64,000 nucleotides of DNA from the NCBI RefSeq assembly GCF_963664735.1, contig NZ_OY761553.1, positions 759,303 to 823,302 on the forward strand, in the 5' to 3' direction. Shown here one piece after another: positions 46,299-54,795 of this stretch; the first letter of the stretch is position 1; the number at the start of each line of letters is the position of its first letter. A program made the position numbers and the translations under genes. The notes beneath the pieces are model-generated. The model was not told the DNA's origin, did no database searches, and saw nothing but the letters and a program-made list of their open reading frames with translations. The DNA comes from an uncultured Cohaesibacter sp. GTDB taxonomy: Bacteria; Pseudomonadota; Alphaproteobacteria; Rhizobiales; Cohaesibacteraceae.

Positions 46299-49196
46299 AT
46301 GTCCATTGATAAAAAAGTTTCCGTTGCGCCCTCGAACAAGATGATTTCGATTCGCGGCGCTCGGGAGCACAATCTCAAAAATGTTGATCTGGATATTCCG
46401 CGGGATCAGCTGGTCGTGATGACGGGGCTTTCTGGGTCGGGCAAAAGTTCGCTCGCTTTTGATACCATCTATGCAGAAGGACAGCGTCGCTATGTTGAGT
46501 CACTCTCGGCCTATGCGCGCCAGTTTCTGGAGATGATGCAGAAGCCGGATGTGGATTCCATCGAAGGACTTTCTCCTGCGATTTCGATCGAGCAAAAGAC
46601 GACGTCCCGTAACCCTCGCTCGACAGTGGGCACTGTAACCGAGATATACGACTATCTGCGACTGCTCTTTGCGCGCGTTGGTATTCCATATAGTCCGGCC
46701 ACCGGCCTACCGATTGAGAGCCAGACTGTCAGTCAAATGGTTGACAGGGTTATGGAACTGCCCGAGAAGACCCGCTTTCTTCTGCTCTCTCCGATTGTGC
46801 GTGGTCGCAAGGGGGAATTCAAAAAAGAATTGGCTGAGTTGGTCAAACGCGGTTTGACGCGCTTCCGCATCGATGGGCAGATGTATGATGATGGCGACTT
46901 GCCCTCGCTCGACAAGAAGTTCAAACACAATATCGAGGTTGTTGTTCACCGGATGGTGGTCAAGGAGGGCATTGAAAAACGCCTTGCGGATTCGTTGGAA
47001 CTGGCGCTAGAGCTGGCCGACGGGCTGGCCATCATTGAATTGGTGGATCAGAAGGAAGAGAATGGTGAAGCCAAGCGGATTACCTTTTCTGAAAAATTCG
47101 CTTGCCCTGTTTCCGGCTTTACCATTCCTGAAATCGAGCCGCGTCTGTTCTCGTTCAACAATCCCTTCGGCGCCTGCCCCGTTTGCGACGGATTGGGCAG
47201 CGAATTGCAAATCAGCCCTGAGCTAATCATCCCAGATACAGCGCGTAGCATAAAGGATGGGGCGATTGCGCCGTGGTCTAAGACCTCCTCGCCGTTCTAC
47301 CGCCAAACGCTGGAAGCTCTTGCAAAACATTATGATTTTTCCTTGACGGTGCCTTGGATTGAACTGCCGTTCAAGGCACAGGAAGTCATTCTGCATGGCA
47401 CTGATAATGAGAAAATTCTGTTTGTCTACGACGATGGTGCCCGCTCATACAAAACGACAAAACCGTTTGAAGGTGTCATCCCGAATCTTGAACGTCGTTT
47501 CAGGGAAACTGAAAGCAGCATGGTGCGGGAGGAAATCGGCAAATATCAATCGGCGCATGCCTGTTCGGCTTGTGGTGGCCATCGGCTCAAGCCAGAAGCG
47601 CTGGCAGTGAAACTTGATGGCAAGCATATCTCTCAAGTCGCAGACCTTTCCATTCGTGCAGCGGCTCATTGGGTTACGGATCTGCCTGCGACTTTGACGG
47701 ATAAACAGAAAGAAATTGCCGAGCGTATTCTGAAGGAAATTCGCGAGAGGCTGAAATTCCTCAATGACGTTGGGCTCGAATATCTCACGTTATCCCGCGG
47801 TTCGGGGTCTCTTTCAGGCGGTGAAAGCCAGCGTATTCGCCTTGCGTCGCAAATTGGCTCCGGATTGACCGGTGTGCTTTATGTTCTTGATGAGCCATCC
47901 ATCGGATTGCATCAGCGTGACAATGCTCGTCTTTTGGAGACGCTTAAGCATTTGCGGGACTTGGGGAATACCGTCATTGTGGTTGAACATGACGAGGATG
48001 CGGTGCTTGAAGCTGATTTCGTGGTCGATGTTGGGCCCGGTGCTGGCGTCAATGGCGGCCACATAGTTTCTCAAGGAACGCCAGCTGAAATCATGGCCGA
48101 TCCTGCATCTCTGACCGGGCAATATCTTTCCGGCGCGAAAACCGTCTCAGTGCCTCATGAGCGGCGTAAAGGCAAAAAGAAGAAACAGATCACCGTTGTA
48201 AACGCACATGGCAACAACCTCAAGAATGTTACTGCTTCAATTCCGCTTGGTACATTTACTTGTGTGACCGGTGTATCGGGCGGTGGCAAGTCCACCTTCC
48301 TCATCGATACTCTTTATAAAAGCGCCGCGATGAAGCTCAATCGAGCGAGAGAGATGCCCTCGCCCCATGATCGTATCGAGGGGCTGGAACATGTCGACAA
48401 GGTAATTGATATTGATCAGTCCCCTATTGGACGTACTCCCCGTTCCAACCCTGCGACCTACACCGGCGCATTTACGCCAATCAGAGACTGGTTTGCAGGT
48501 TTGCCTGAAGCCAAGGCGCGTGGGTATGCTCCCGGGCGTTTTTCTTTCAACGTCAAGGGCGGCCGTTGTGAAGCGTGTCAGGGGGATGGTGTCATCAAAA
48601 TCGAGATGCACTTTCTGCCAGATGTTTATGTCACATGTGATGTTTGCAAGGGCAAACGGTATAACCGCGAAACCCTAGAAGTTCAATTCAAAGGCAAGTC
48701 GATTTCAGATGTATTGGAAATGACCGTTGATGAGGCGGCTGATTTCTTCTCTGCAGTGCCCGCTGTGCGCGATAAAATGGTTACCTTGCAACGGGTTGGC
48801 TTGGGCTATGTGAAAGTTGGACAGCAGGCGACGACCCTGTCAGGCGGTGAGGCGCAAAGGGTCAAGCTGGCTAAAGAGCTTTCAAAGCGCTCTACCGGGC
48901 GAACTCTCTATATTCTGGATGAACCAACGACGGGGTTGCATTTTCATGATGTCGCCAAGTTGCTCGAAGTGCTGCATGAATTGGTCAATCAGGGCAATAC
49001 AGTAGCTGTTATTGAACATAATCTGGAAGTCATTCAGACTGCGGACTGGATTTTGGATCTCGGCCCTGAAGGCGGTGATGGCGGGGGACAGATTGTCGTT
49101 GTAGGTACGCCTGAAGACGTTATGCAATGTGAGCAAAGCTATACCGGCCAGTTTTTGAAAGAACTGAGAGAGCGGCGTGATTCCAAATCAAAGTAG
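46299..49196 (+). CDS. uvrA: excinuclease ABC subunit A
   Basis: UvrA (965 residues) is the damage-recognition ATPase of nucleotide excision repair. The two ABC cassettes are complete: Walker [10 protein letters not shown] and GVSGGGKST, signatures [12 protein letters not shown] and [12 protein letters not shown], and Walker B regions [11 protein letters not shown] and [11 protein letters not shown]. Zinc modules are visible as CPVCDG with CSACGGHRL and as CEACQGDG with CDVCKGKRY. The frame opens at 46215, but the ATG at 46299 gives the usual N terminus; the ribosome site GAAAGAAAG is ten bases upstream. Regulated probably by LexA from the divergent region. Confidence 0.97.
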   Translation: MSIDKKVSVAPSNKMISIRGAREHNLKNVDLDIPRDQLVVMTGLSGSGKSSLAFDTIYAEGQRRYVESLSAYARQFLEMMQKPDVDSIEGLSPAISIEQKTTSRNPRSTVGTVTEIYDYLRLLFARVGIPYSPATGLPIESQTVSQMVDRVMELPEKTRFLLLSPIVRGRKGEFKKELAELVKRGLTRFRIDGQMYDDGDLPSLDKKFKHNIEVVVHRMVVKEGIEKRLADSLELALELADGLAIIELVDQKEENGEAKRITFSEKFACPVSGFTIPEIEPRLFSFNNPFGACPVCDGLGSELQISPELIIPDTARSIKDGAIAPWSKTSSPFYRQTLEALAKHYDFSLTVPWIELPFKAQEVILHGTDNEKILFVYDDGARSYKTTKPFEGVIPNLERRFRETESSMVREEIGKYQSAHACSACGGHRLKPEALAVKLDGKHISQVADLSIRAAAHWVTDLPATLTDKQKEIAERILKEIRERLKFLNDVGLEYLTLSRGSGSLSGGESQRIRLASQIGSGLTGVLYVLDEPSIGLHQRDNARLLETLKHLRDLGNTVIVVEHDEDAVLEADFVVDVGPGAGVNGGHIVSQGTPAEIMADPASLTGQYLSGAKTVSVPHERRKGKKKKQITVVNAHGNNLKNVTASIPLGTFTCVTGVSGGGKSTFLIDTLYKSAAMKLNRAREMPSPHDRIEGLEHVDKVIDIDQSPIGRTPRSNPATYTGAFTPIRDWFAGLPEAKARGYAPGRFSFNVKGGRCEACQGDGVIKIEMHFLPDVYVTCDVCKGKRYNRETLEVQFKGKSISDVLEMTVDEAADFFSAVPAVRDKMVTLQRVGLGYVKVGQQATTLSGGEAQRVKLAKELSKRSTGRTLYILDEPTTGLHFHDVAKLLEVLHELVNQGNTVAVIEHNLEVIQTADWILDLGPEGGDGGGQIVVVGTPEDVMQCEQSYTGQFLKELRERRDSKSK

Positions 49197-49278
49197 CTCG
49201 TCTTATTTGCGTTTAACTACGTAATACTTTTGGCGGTGCACAATGTTGTTGCTCTCTCAAACTCTCCATAACTATTTG

Positions 49279-49316
49279 AAATGACGAATGAATTTTTATT
49301 TCATTCGTCATTTTTT
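49279..49316 (+). terminator. Rho-independent terminator of uvrA
   Basis: A 14-base perfect stem AAATGACGAATGAA (49279-49292) and TTCATTCGTCATTT (49300-49313), then a T-run. It lies about 80 bases past the uvrA stop. The rest of the 564-base gap to the DUF1127 gene has the inverted-repeat cluster at 49590 and smaller inverted repeats at 49667-49687 and 49705-49724. Confidence 0.9.
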
Positions 49317-49589
49317 GTTCGCATTGACTTAAGTCACGGGGGAAATTGCAAAAGTTATTGCGGTGCAGCATTTTATCCTTTGCCAAGTTCGAATTGCATC
49401 GCGTCTGGCCGGTTCATAACTAAATCACATAGGACAAAAGTGTATTGTGGATAAAATACGTTGTTATACTTATTCGTTTTTGAAGGCCTTGGCATTTTTC
49501 TGAATTTCGTAAGCCGTTGAATAATATTGATAAAATTAATCCTTAAACTTTGGTCATGCGATTTTAGTGGGTCTCATTTTTGAGCGATG

Positions 49590-49639
49590 TTTGCACTGCA
49601 TATCGTGCAAGACAGCTATGCATTTTTTCGCAGTGCAAA
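49590..49639. repeat. cluster of three GTGCAAA half-sites in the DUF1127 upstream region
   Basis: TTTGCACTGC (49590-49599) and GCAGTGCAAA (49630-49639) are perfect ten-base inverted repeats 30 bases apart. Between them GTGCAA (49605-49610) pairs as TTGCAC-N8-GTGCAA with the first. This could be a regulator-binding array or two alternative hairpins. It lies about 120 bases upstream of the DUF1127 start. Confidence 0.45.
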
Positions 49640-49760
49640 GATGAAGGGAATTTTGTTATCTATTTTTCAACAGCAATGAGATGTTGATTGAAAGCGAAAT
49701 AAAATCATCTCGGGTGAGAGATGAGTTAGTCACTAAATTCGGCAACGTAGGATCATCAAG

Positions 49761-49910
49761 ATGCTTGATACAGTTGTTCAGAATTATCGACAGTGGCGTA
49801 ATTTTCGCGACACGGTTGATAATCTAAACCGTCTGTCTAATAGAGAATACGAGTTGAGTATTTCTCGGGCGGACGTAACGCAAACCGCAAGACGTGCGGT
49901 TGGTGTGTAA
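49761..49910 (+). CDS. DUF1127 (YjiS-like) small protein
   Basis: A 49-residue basic protein: the part WRNFRDTVDNLNRLSNREY and LSISRADVTQTARRA fits DUF1127, whose pattern is an arginine-rich helix with LxxLxxxxLxDIGIxR. The ATG at 49761 has AGGATC ten bases upstream. In Rhodobacter sphaeroides a DUF1127 protein (CcaF1, from RSP_6037) is an RNA-binding factor encoded with the CcsR small RNAs, and in Agrobacterium such proteins affect RNA turnover and phosphate or stress responses. Here too a CcsR-like RNA follows, 15 bases after the stop. The gene is too short for most automatic callers. Confidence 0.8.
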   Translation: MLDTVVQNYRQWRNFRDTVDNLNRLSNREYELSISRADVTQTARRAVGV

Positions 49911-49925
49911 GATTACATAGAGTTC

Positions 49926-50031
49926 CAGACTTTCTCCTCCTCCCGAAAGTCTGAGACGTTTCGAAACGATTCCTCCCCGTTTTGAAACACCCTTAGAAGC
50001 CCACCGGATCTCCTCCCCCGGTGGGCTTTTC
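49926..50031 (+). ncRNA. cuckoo/CcsR-like small RNA with three CCUCC-loop hairpins
   Basis: Three consecutive perfect hairpins each expose a pyrimidine-rich anti-Shine-Dalgarno loop. Hairpin 1: arms CAGACTTTC and GAAAGTCTG, loop TCCTCCTCCC (49935-49944). Hairpin 2: arms GTTTCGAAACG and CGTTTTGAAAC, loop ATTCCTCCC (49969-49977). Hairpin 3: arms AAGCCCACCGG and CCGGTGGGCTT, loop ATCTCCTCCC (50008-50017), followed by a T-rich tail, so it also terminates. The CCUCCUCCC loop motif and the position just after a DUF1127 gene are the defining features of the alphaproteobacterial cuckoo RNA family (CcsR1-4 in Rhodobacter), made by processing of the mRNA. Having three such loops in a row is worth noting. 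Confidence 0.85.
49997..50031 (+). terminator. terminator hairpin of the DUF1127-sRNA transcript
   Basis: The third CCUCC-loop hairpin of the RNA, an 11-base GC-rich stem ending in TTTTCATTT. It closes the transcript before the convergent lipoprotein gene. Confidence 0.85.
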
Positions 50032-50130
50032 ATTTATCTGCCCAGAAAATATTAAATTACCCGTGAACGGTTACTGCGCAAATGATGGATGCGCAGTCCC
50101 TTCATCGGGTTAGGTGCTGACCGTCGGTCT

Positions 50131-50751
50131 CTAGCCGCGGGATGGCCATTCTGCCATCCAGCCTTTAAGCGTCTTGATCTTGGGGAATACGCCGTTGTCA
50201 TAGATCCAACTGTCTATGGCGTATTTTTCGTTGGCTTGTTTATCCAAAACAACTGCTGTTGCGTGAGGATATCGACCATCTAGAAAGAAGCCGCGAGCCT
50301 CTGGCGACTGAACTATATGATATTTAAGAAAGCCATGCTTCTGCGCAAAGCTGAGCAAGGAGGTGGTGTTGCTTGCTTCGTCGATACAGTCCATCTGACC
50401 CGGCACACCGGAATGGATCATATCCAGCCCGCCCTTGTCTTTGTCAGAACCAACCAACGGGCCAACGCGGTTTTCAAACCAGGCGACGGCATTCCCAATT
50501 GCCTTGCGTTCCGCCTTTGGGCTTGCTTTGCCTTTCTTGAGGATGCTTTCAAGTTTGGAGAGATCCGCCTTGGTAAAATGAAAACCGTATTTGAGCTTAC
50601 ATCCGAAGGCGTGGCAAATATAGACAGTGGTATTGGTTGGTGCTCGGTTGTTCATTCTGTGCACCCACTCGGAGGTGGAGCTGTTATTTTGTGCGTTGCA
50701 TGCAGCTAGAGACAGAACAAAGGGAAGTATTATCAGTGCATTGTGCTTCAT
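50131..50751 (-). CDS. lipoprotein with possible transglutaminase/cysteine-protease-like triad
   Basis: The 206-residue protein starts with a lipoprotein signal (ILPFVLSLAAC, lipobox Cys18), so it is anchored in the outer or inner membrane. Further on are Cys122 in GQMDCIDEASNT, His163 in YPHATAVV and Asp180 in YAIDSWIYDNG. That order and local context, a Cys at a helix start, His then Asp in strands, is the layout of papain-like transglutaminase folds, so an enzyme acting on periplasmic peptides is possible. I do not recognise a named family. The ATG at 50751 follows GAGGAA; a longer frame reaches 50826. Confidence 0.65.
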   Translation of the reverse strand: MKHNALIILPFVLSLAACNAQNNSSTSEWVHRMNNRAPTNTTVYICHAFGCKLKYGFHFTKADLSKLESILKKGKASPKAERKAIGNAVAWFENRVGPLVGSDKDKGGLDMIHSGVPGQMDCIDEASNTTSLLSFAQKHGFLKYHIVQSPEARGFFLDGRYPHATAVVLDKQANEKYAIDSWIYDNGVFPKIKTLKGWMAEWPSRG

Positions 50752-50995
50752 TATCAGAAATTCCTCGCTCCGTGAGCCAATTCCATGCCAATGCTTTGTG
50801 TTAGCACCGTGGGTTGATGGTGCCAACTGGAAATCAATAAAAGAACCGTGAGAATTTCATATTACTCAAAGCGGCCAAGACTGAGGCGTTTGTTGTATGC
50901 AGTTCTTGCATTTCTTTTTGAGAGTGGTAGGTATGCCCATTCAGTGAAATCAGTCGATGAGACGCCAGCAAGTGATGGCATAGAGGGAATGGATA

Positions 50996-52402
50996 GTGGC
51001 AATGAATAACCAGTCAGTACAGATTGTTGGTGCGGGGCTAGCCGGTTCGGAAGCTGCATGGCAATTGGCCAATTCTGGCGTCAAGGTCACTTTGCATGAA
51101 ATGAGACCTCAACGTTCAACTGATGCTCATGTAACTGATCATTGTGCAGAACTTGTGTGTTCGAATTCCTTTCGCTCTGATGATAAGGACGCCAATGCGG
51201 TTGGATTGTTGCATCAGGAAATGCGTGAAGCCGGATCTTTGATTATGTCTTGTGCGGATGCCAATTCCATTCCCGCTGGTGGTGCTTTGGCTGTTGCCAG
51301 AGAGGCTTTTTCACAAGCTGTTACCGAAAAGCTCGAGGCTCATGAGAATATCACCATCATCAGAGGTGAAGTTGATGCTGTGCCTTTGGAGGGAGATAGT
51401 CTTTGCCTTGTTGCTACCGGACCGCTTACCTCTGAGGCCTTGTCAAAATCTATTCTGTCTTTGACGGATGAAGAATCCCTCTCCTTCTATGATGCCATTG
51501 CGCCGATTGTGTATTTTGACTCAATCGATATGGACAAAGCATGGTTTCAATCGCGCTATGATAAAAAGGGCCCGTCTGGAACTGGTGCGGACTATATCAA
51601 CTGCGCCATGAATGAAGAGGAATATAATGCGTTCTTCGATGCCATGCTCAATGCTGAGAAGGCTGAATTCAAGGAATGGGAAAAGGCAAAATATTTCGAC
51701 GGATGCTTGCCGATCGAAGTGATGGCAGAGCGTGGGCGTGATACGCCGCGCTACGGTCCGATGAAACCGGTCGGTTTGACGAATCCTCATAAGCCGGATG
51801 AAGATCCTTTCGCTGTGGTGCAGCTGCGCCAAGACAACAAGCTTGGTACCCTGTTCAATATTGTCGGCTTCCAGACCAAAATGAAATATGGAGCGCAGGC
51901 CGATGTCTTTCGCATGATTCCGGGGCTGGAGAATGCTCAGTTCGCCCGTTTGGGTGGAATCCATCGCAACACGTTTCTGAATTCGCCCAAGCTCCTTGAC
52001 GAAACCCTGCGGCTGAAATCTCATCCCTCTATCCGGTTTGCCGGTCAGATTACCGGTTGTGAGGGATATGTCGAATCCGCTTCCATCGGGTTGCTTGCTG
52101 GCTTATTCATGGCTGCCGAGTTGCATGACCGGACTGCTGTTCCTCCCCCTGAAACAACAGCTTTTGGCGCATTGCTGGGGCACATTACCGGTGGCCACCT
52201 GATAGATTCCAATGGCGGCAAACGGTCTTTTCAGCCGATGAATGTCAACTTCGGGCTCTTTCCTTCGGTCGATTTTCCTCGTCGCCGTGAAGATGGGTCT
52301 CGTATGCGAGGCGTCGAAAAACAACTCTCCAAGAAGAAGGCTCTTACCAAGCGTGCTCTTTTCGACGTGAAAGCCTGGCTTGAGGACTTCAAAACATTCT
52401 GA
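50996..52402 (+). CDS. trmFO: methylenetetrahydrofolate-tRNA-(uracil-5-)-methyltransferase
   Basis: TrmFO (468 residues) methylates U54 of tRNA to ribothymidine using methylene-THF and FAD. The N-terminal Rossmann motif reads [18 protein letters not shown], followed by [23 protein letters not shown], the central [13 protein letters not shown] [23 protein letters not shown], and the C-terminal [13 protein letters not shown] and [10 protein letters not shown]. The start is GTG at 50996 with GAGGG eight bases upstream; ATG 51002 is also possible. It is convergent with the phytoene-synthase-like gene, four bases apart. Confidence 0.95.
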   Translation: MAMNNQSVQIVGAGLAGSEAAWQLANSGVKVTLHEMRPQRSTDAHVTDHCAELVCSNSFRSDDKDANAVGLLHQEMREAGSLIMSCADANSIPAGGALAVAREAFSQAVTEKLEAHENITIIRGEVDAVPLEGDSLCLVATGPLTSEALSKSILSLTDEESLSFYDAIAPIVYFDSIDMDKAWFQSRYDKKGPSGTGADYINCAMNEEEYNAFFDAMLNAEKAEFKEWEKAKYFDGCLPIEVMAERGRDTPRYGPMKPVGLTNPHKPDEDPFAVVQLRQDNKLGTLFNIVGFQTKMKYGAQADVFRMIPGLENAQFARLGGIHRNTFLNSPKLLDETLRLKSHPSIRFAGQITGCEGYVESASIGLLAGLFMAAELHDRTAVPPPETTAFGALLGHITGGHLIDSNGGKRSFQPMNVNFGLFPSVDFPRRREDGSRMRGVEKQLSKKKALTKRALFDVKAWLEDFKTF

Positions 52403-52406
52403 GCTA

Positions 52407-53273
52407 CTAAAGACGATAAGCCATATATCCGATACTGAGGAAGCTGCGCCATTTGCTCAGTATGATCGCTTCATCAGGGCTCTTTTTTCGTGCCTTGATG
52501 ATTTTGGGTACGAGAGCCAGAGGCAAAAAGGCAGGTATCGCTTCTGCGAAGCCATTCTTTTTAAGGTCTTTCAGAAGAGTAAGGGCATGCTTGTTGTTTT
52601 CAAGAGCGATGTCACAAAGCTCGTTCATGGTAGCTTGCATTGATGGATGATCGTTACGCTTCTTGGTCTCTTGTGTTGATTGTTGCTGATGTGAAGACAG
52701 GTCTAGCGGCAATCCCTTTCTTTGATCTTGCATTTGCTGGGGCCAGTTTCTGAGATCCTCAGCGAGACAAATTGCCATCCCTGCTGATTTTAGCAGCGAG
52801 GTGAAGGCATCCTGATTTTGATCTCGAATTAGGATTTGGCATGCAAGAGAAAGCGGGATGGAATAAGCGTTCCATGAATATTCAAAATAAGCATCCTGTG
52901 TTGGACTGTCAGCAACTTTGGAAATGTCATATGCATCAATGAATGCGATTAACAAATCATCTGGTAGTGAAAATTGTTTTTGAACCTGCTTGAGAGAGCT
53001 TGCCAAGGGACCAATATTGGCAAGGCCGCAACCGGTCGAAAATGACGCTTTATTATCGGTTAGATTTTCTCGCCACCATTGCAGGCGGATCTGCCTCATT
53101 TCAATGGATGACACCTGCCCCGGTATGCGGCGAATGGTGGCAATGAATGCCAAGAGAACCATCAATGATGGGCGTGTTTGCTTGTGCGCGGTCAGGGCCG
53201 AAAAATGGCCTATGGGATCGATCTTCTTGAGTTCTTGCTCACAGAATTGGAAGTTATCTATTGAAGCGTGCAT
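52407..53273 (-). CDS. squalene/phytoene synthase-family protein (NDUFAF6-like)
   Basis: A 288-residue all-helical protein of the trans-isoprenyl diphosphate synthase group. Marks are IRRIPGQVSSIEMRQIRLQWWREN at about 50-75, typical of the COG1562/NDUFAF6 branch, and an ICLAEDLRNWPQQMQ segment where true synthases have a second DxxxD. The aspartate-rich motifs of catalytic enzymes are only partly kept, so it may be an assembly factor for respiratory complex I like human NDUFAF6, not an isoprenoid synthase. The ATG at 53273 follows CCGGAG. It ends the yajC-secD-secF-Mth938 unit on the same strand. Confidence 0.8.
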   Translation of the reverse strand: MHASIDNFQFCEQELKKIDPIGHFSALTAHKQTRPSLMVLLAFIATIRRIPGQVSSIEMRQIRLQWWRENLTDNKASFSTGCGLANIGPLASSLKQVQKQFSLPDDLLIAFIDAYDISKVADSPTQDAYFEYSWNAYSIPLSLACQILIRDQNQDAFTSLLKSAGMAICLAEDLRNWPQQMQDQRKGLPLDLSSHQQQSTQETKKRNDHPSMQATMNELCDIALENNKHALTLLKDLKKNGFAEAIPAFLPLALVPKIIKARKKSPDEAIILSKWRSFLSIGYMAYRL

Positions 53274-53295
53274 GAGATGGCTCCGGTAGATAGGT

Positions 53296-53817
53296 TCAAT
53301 CAACTGGCAAAAGGGCTGCGGCGACGGCTCGGTCTTCAGATAAAAGAATGTTCAGCGTTCTGACGGCTGCGCCAGTATCTATGACATCCAGCTTGATGCC
53401 TGCTGCGCGAATTTTAGTTGCCAGAGTTAGCTCCAGCGGAACAAGGTGTGGGCCAGAGCCGAGAATAAGTATCTCGATACCCTCTGCTTCACGCAAAATG
53501 GGATCAAAGCTTTCCAAAGTCAGTGAAGAAACAGATTCTGCGTTCCAACGTCTTATGCCGCTTGGCAAAAACAGCAAAGCGCCCTGATGAGACATCGGGC
53601 CGAAACGGAAGCCACCATTTCCGTAGTGATCAATAGGATCGTGACCGGGATAATAGGCATCGGTCATTTCGAGGCCAGATGGAGTTCCTGAATCTCGAAT
53701 TTGGGGCAATGCATTTTCAGGTTCATTTGCTCCACCGGAAGGAGTTCCCGCTCCGGTGGAACTTGTTTCTTTCAAGCTGGGCGAGGCCTTTTTGCCCTGC
53801 AGCCATTTGAAAATCAT
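53296..53817 (-). CDS. Mth938/NDUFAF3-like domain protein (DUF498)
   Basis: A 173-residue protein whose C-terminal 115 residues form the Mth938/DUF498 domain: DHYGNGGFRFGPMSHQGALLFL, SFDPILREAEGIEILILGSG and the end DVIDTGAAVRTLNILLSEDR. Human NDUFAF3 has the same domain and assembles complex I. The N-terminal 50 residues are low complexity (GAGTPSGGANEPENA) and probably disordered. ATG 53817 begins four bases after the secF stop; a TTG at 53820 abuts it. Translational coupling to secF is likely. Confidence 0.85.
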   Translation of the reverse strand: MIFKWLQGKKASPSLKETSSTGAGTPSGGANEPENALPQIRDSGTPSGLEMTDAYYPGHDPIDHYGNGGFRFGPMSHQGALLFLPSGIRRWNAESVSSLTLESFDPILREAEGIEILILGSGPHLVPLELTLATKIRAAGIKLDVIDTGAAVRTLNILLSEDRAVAAALLPVD

Positions 53818-53820
53818 CAA

Positions 53821-54777
53821 TCAGGAAGCCGAAGCGCCTTCAACTTCTTCTTGTTCAGGCTTATTAACGTGGTCTGAACGCAAGTTGAAGAAGATGAGCA
53901 AAGGCGCTGCGATGAAGATCGATGAGTAGGTGCCGACAAAAACACCCCAGATCATGGCAAAGGTGAACGACCGGATCACTTCGCCGCCAAGGAAATAGAG
54001 AGATCCAAGGGCGAGAAGAGTGGTGAATGAAGTCAGGGTCGTTCGAGACAGTGTCTGGTTGATCGACTGGTCAATCACTTCCTTCAATGGCATCTTTTTG
54101 TATTTGCGCAGATCTTCTCGAATTCGGTCATAAACAACCACCGTATCGTTTAGCGAGTAGCCCACGATTGTCAGAATAGCTGCGATGGTTGTCAGGTTGA
54201 AGTCGATTTGTAGCAAGGCAAAAACACCGATGGTCATGATCACGTCATGAGCCGTTGCAGCAACCGCGCCAACGGCGAACTGCCATTCAAATCGGAACCA
54301 GATATAGACCATGATTGCGAACAGCGCTGAAAACACCGAGATGGCGCCAGTTGTGGCCAGCTCACCGGATACGCGCGGGCCAACCACTTCGACACGGCGA
54401 TAACTTACCGTGTTGCCGAGGGTTTCCTTTACCAGGCTTACCACTCTTTGCTGTGCTTCTTCGGCGCTCTCGCCTTCCCCGCCTTGGGTCTGAACGCGGA
54501 TCAGAACATCATTTGGTGCCCCAAATTCCTGCACTTCCACGTCACCCAGATCCAGAGCATTAAGCTTGCCACGGATATCGGCGAGATCGGCAGTCTGTTC
54601 GGCTGTCTGAATTTCGATCAGAGTACCGCCCTTGAAGTCGATGCCGTAGTTAAGGCCTGCGATCAGGAACAATACAATCGATGCGATCAACAAACTGCCT
54701 GAAAGCGGAAAGCTCCAGTACCGATGACGCATGAACCGGATTTTGGTGCCATCCGGGATAAAACGAATTGGTTTCAT
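53821..54777 (-). CDS. secF: protein translocase subunit SecF
   Basis: SecF (318 residues) works with SecD to pull exported proteins through SecYEG using the proton gradient. The six-helix RND-like protein shows the family motifs LNYGIDFKGGTLIEIQT, SLNDTVVVYDRIREDLRKYK, INQTLSRTTLTSFTTLLAL and FAMIWGVFVGTYSSIFIAAP. It is 18 bases downstream of secD in the usual yajC-secD-secF order. Confidence 0.97.
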   Translation of the reverse strand: MKPIRFIPDGTKIRFMRHRYWSFPLSGSLLIASIVLFLIAGLNYGIDFKGGTLIEIQTAEQTADLADIRGKLNALDLGDVEVQEFGAPNDVLIRVQTQGGEGESAEEAQQRVVSLVKETLGNTVSYRRVEVVGPRVSGELATTGAISVFSALFAIMVYIWFRFEWQFAVGAVAATAHDVIMTIGVFALLQIDFNLTTIAAILTIVGYSLNDTVVVYDRIREDLRKYKKMPLKEVIDQSINQTLSRTTLTSFTTLLALGSLYFLGGEVIRSFTFAMIWGVFVGTYSSIFIAAPLLIFFNLRSDHVNKPEQEEVEGASAS

Positions 54778-54795
54778 TTTCTTATCTCCGGTGGA

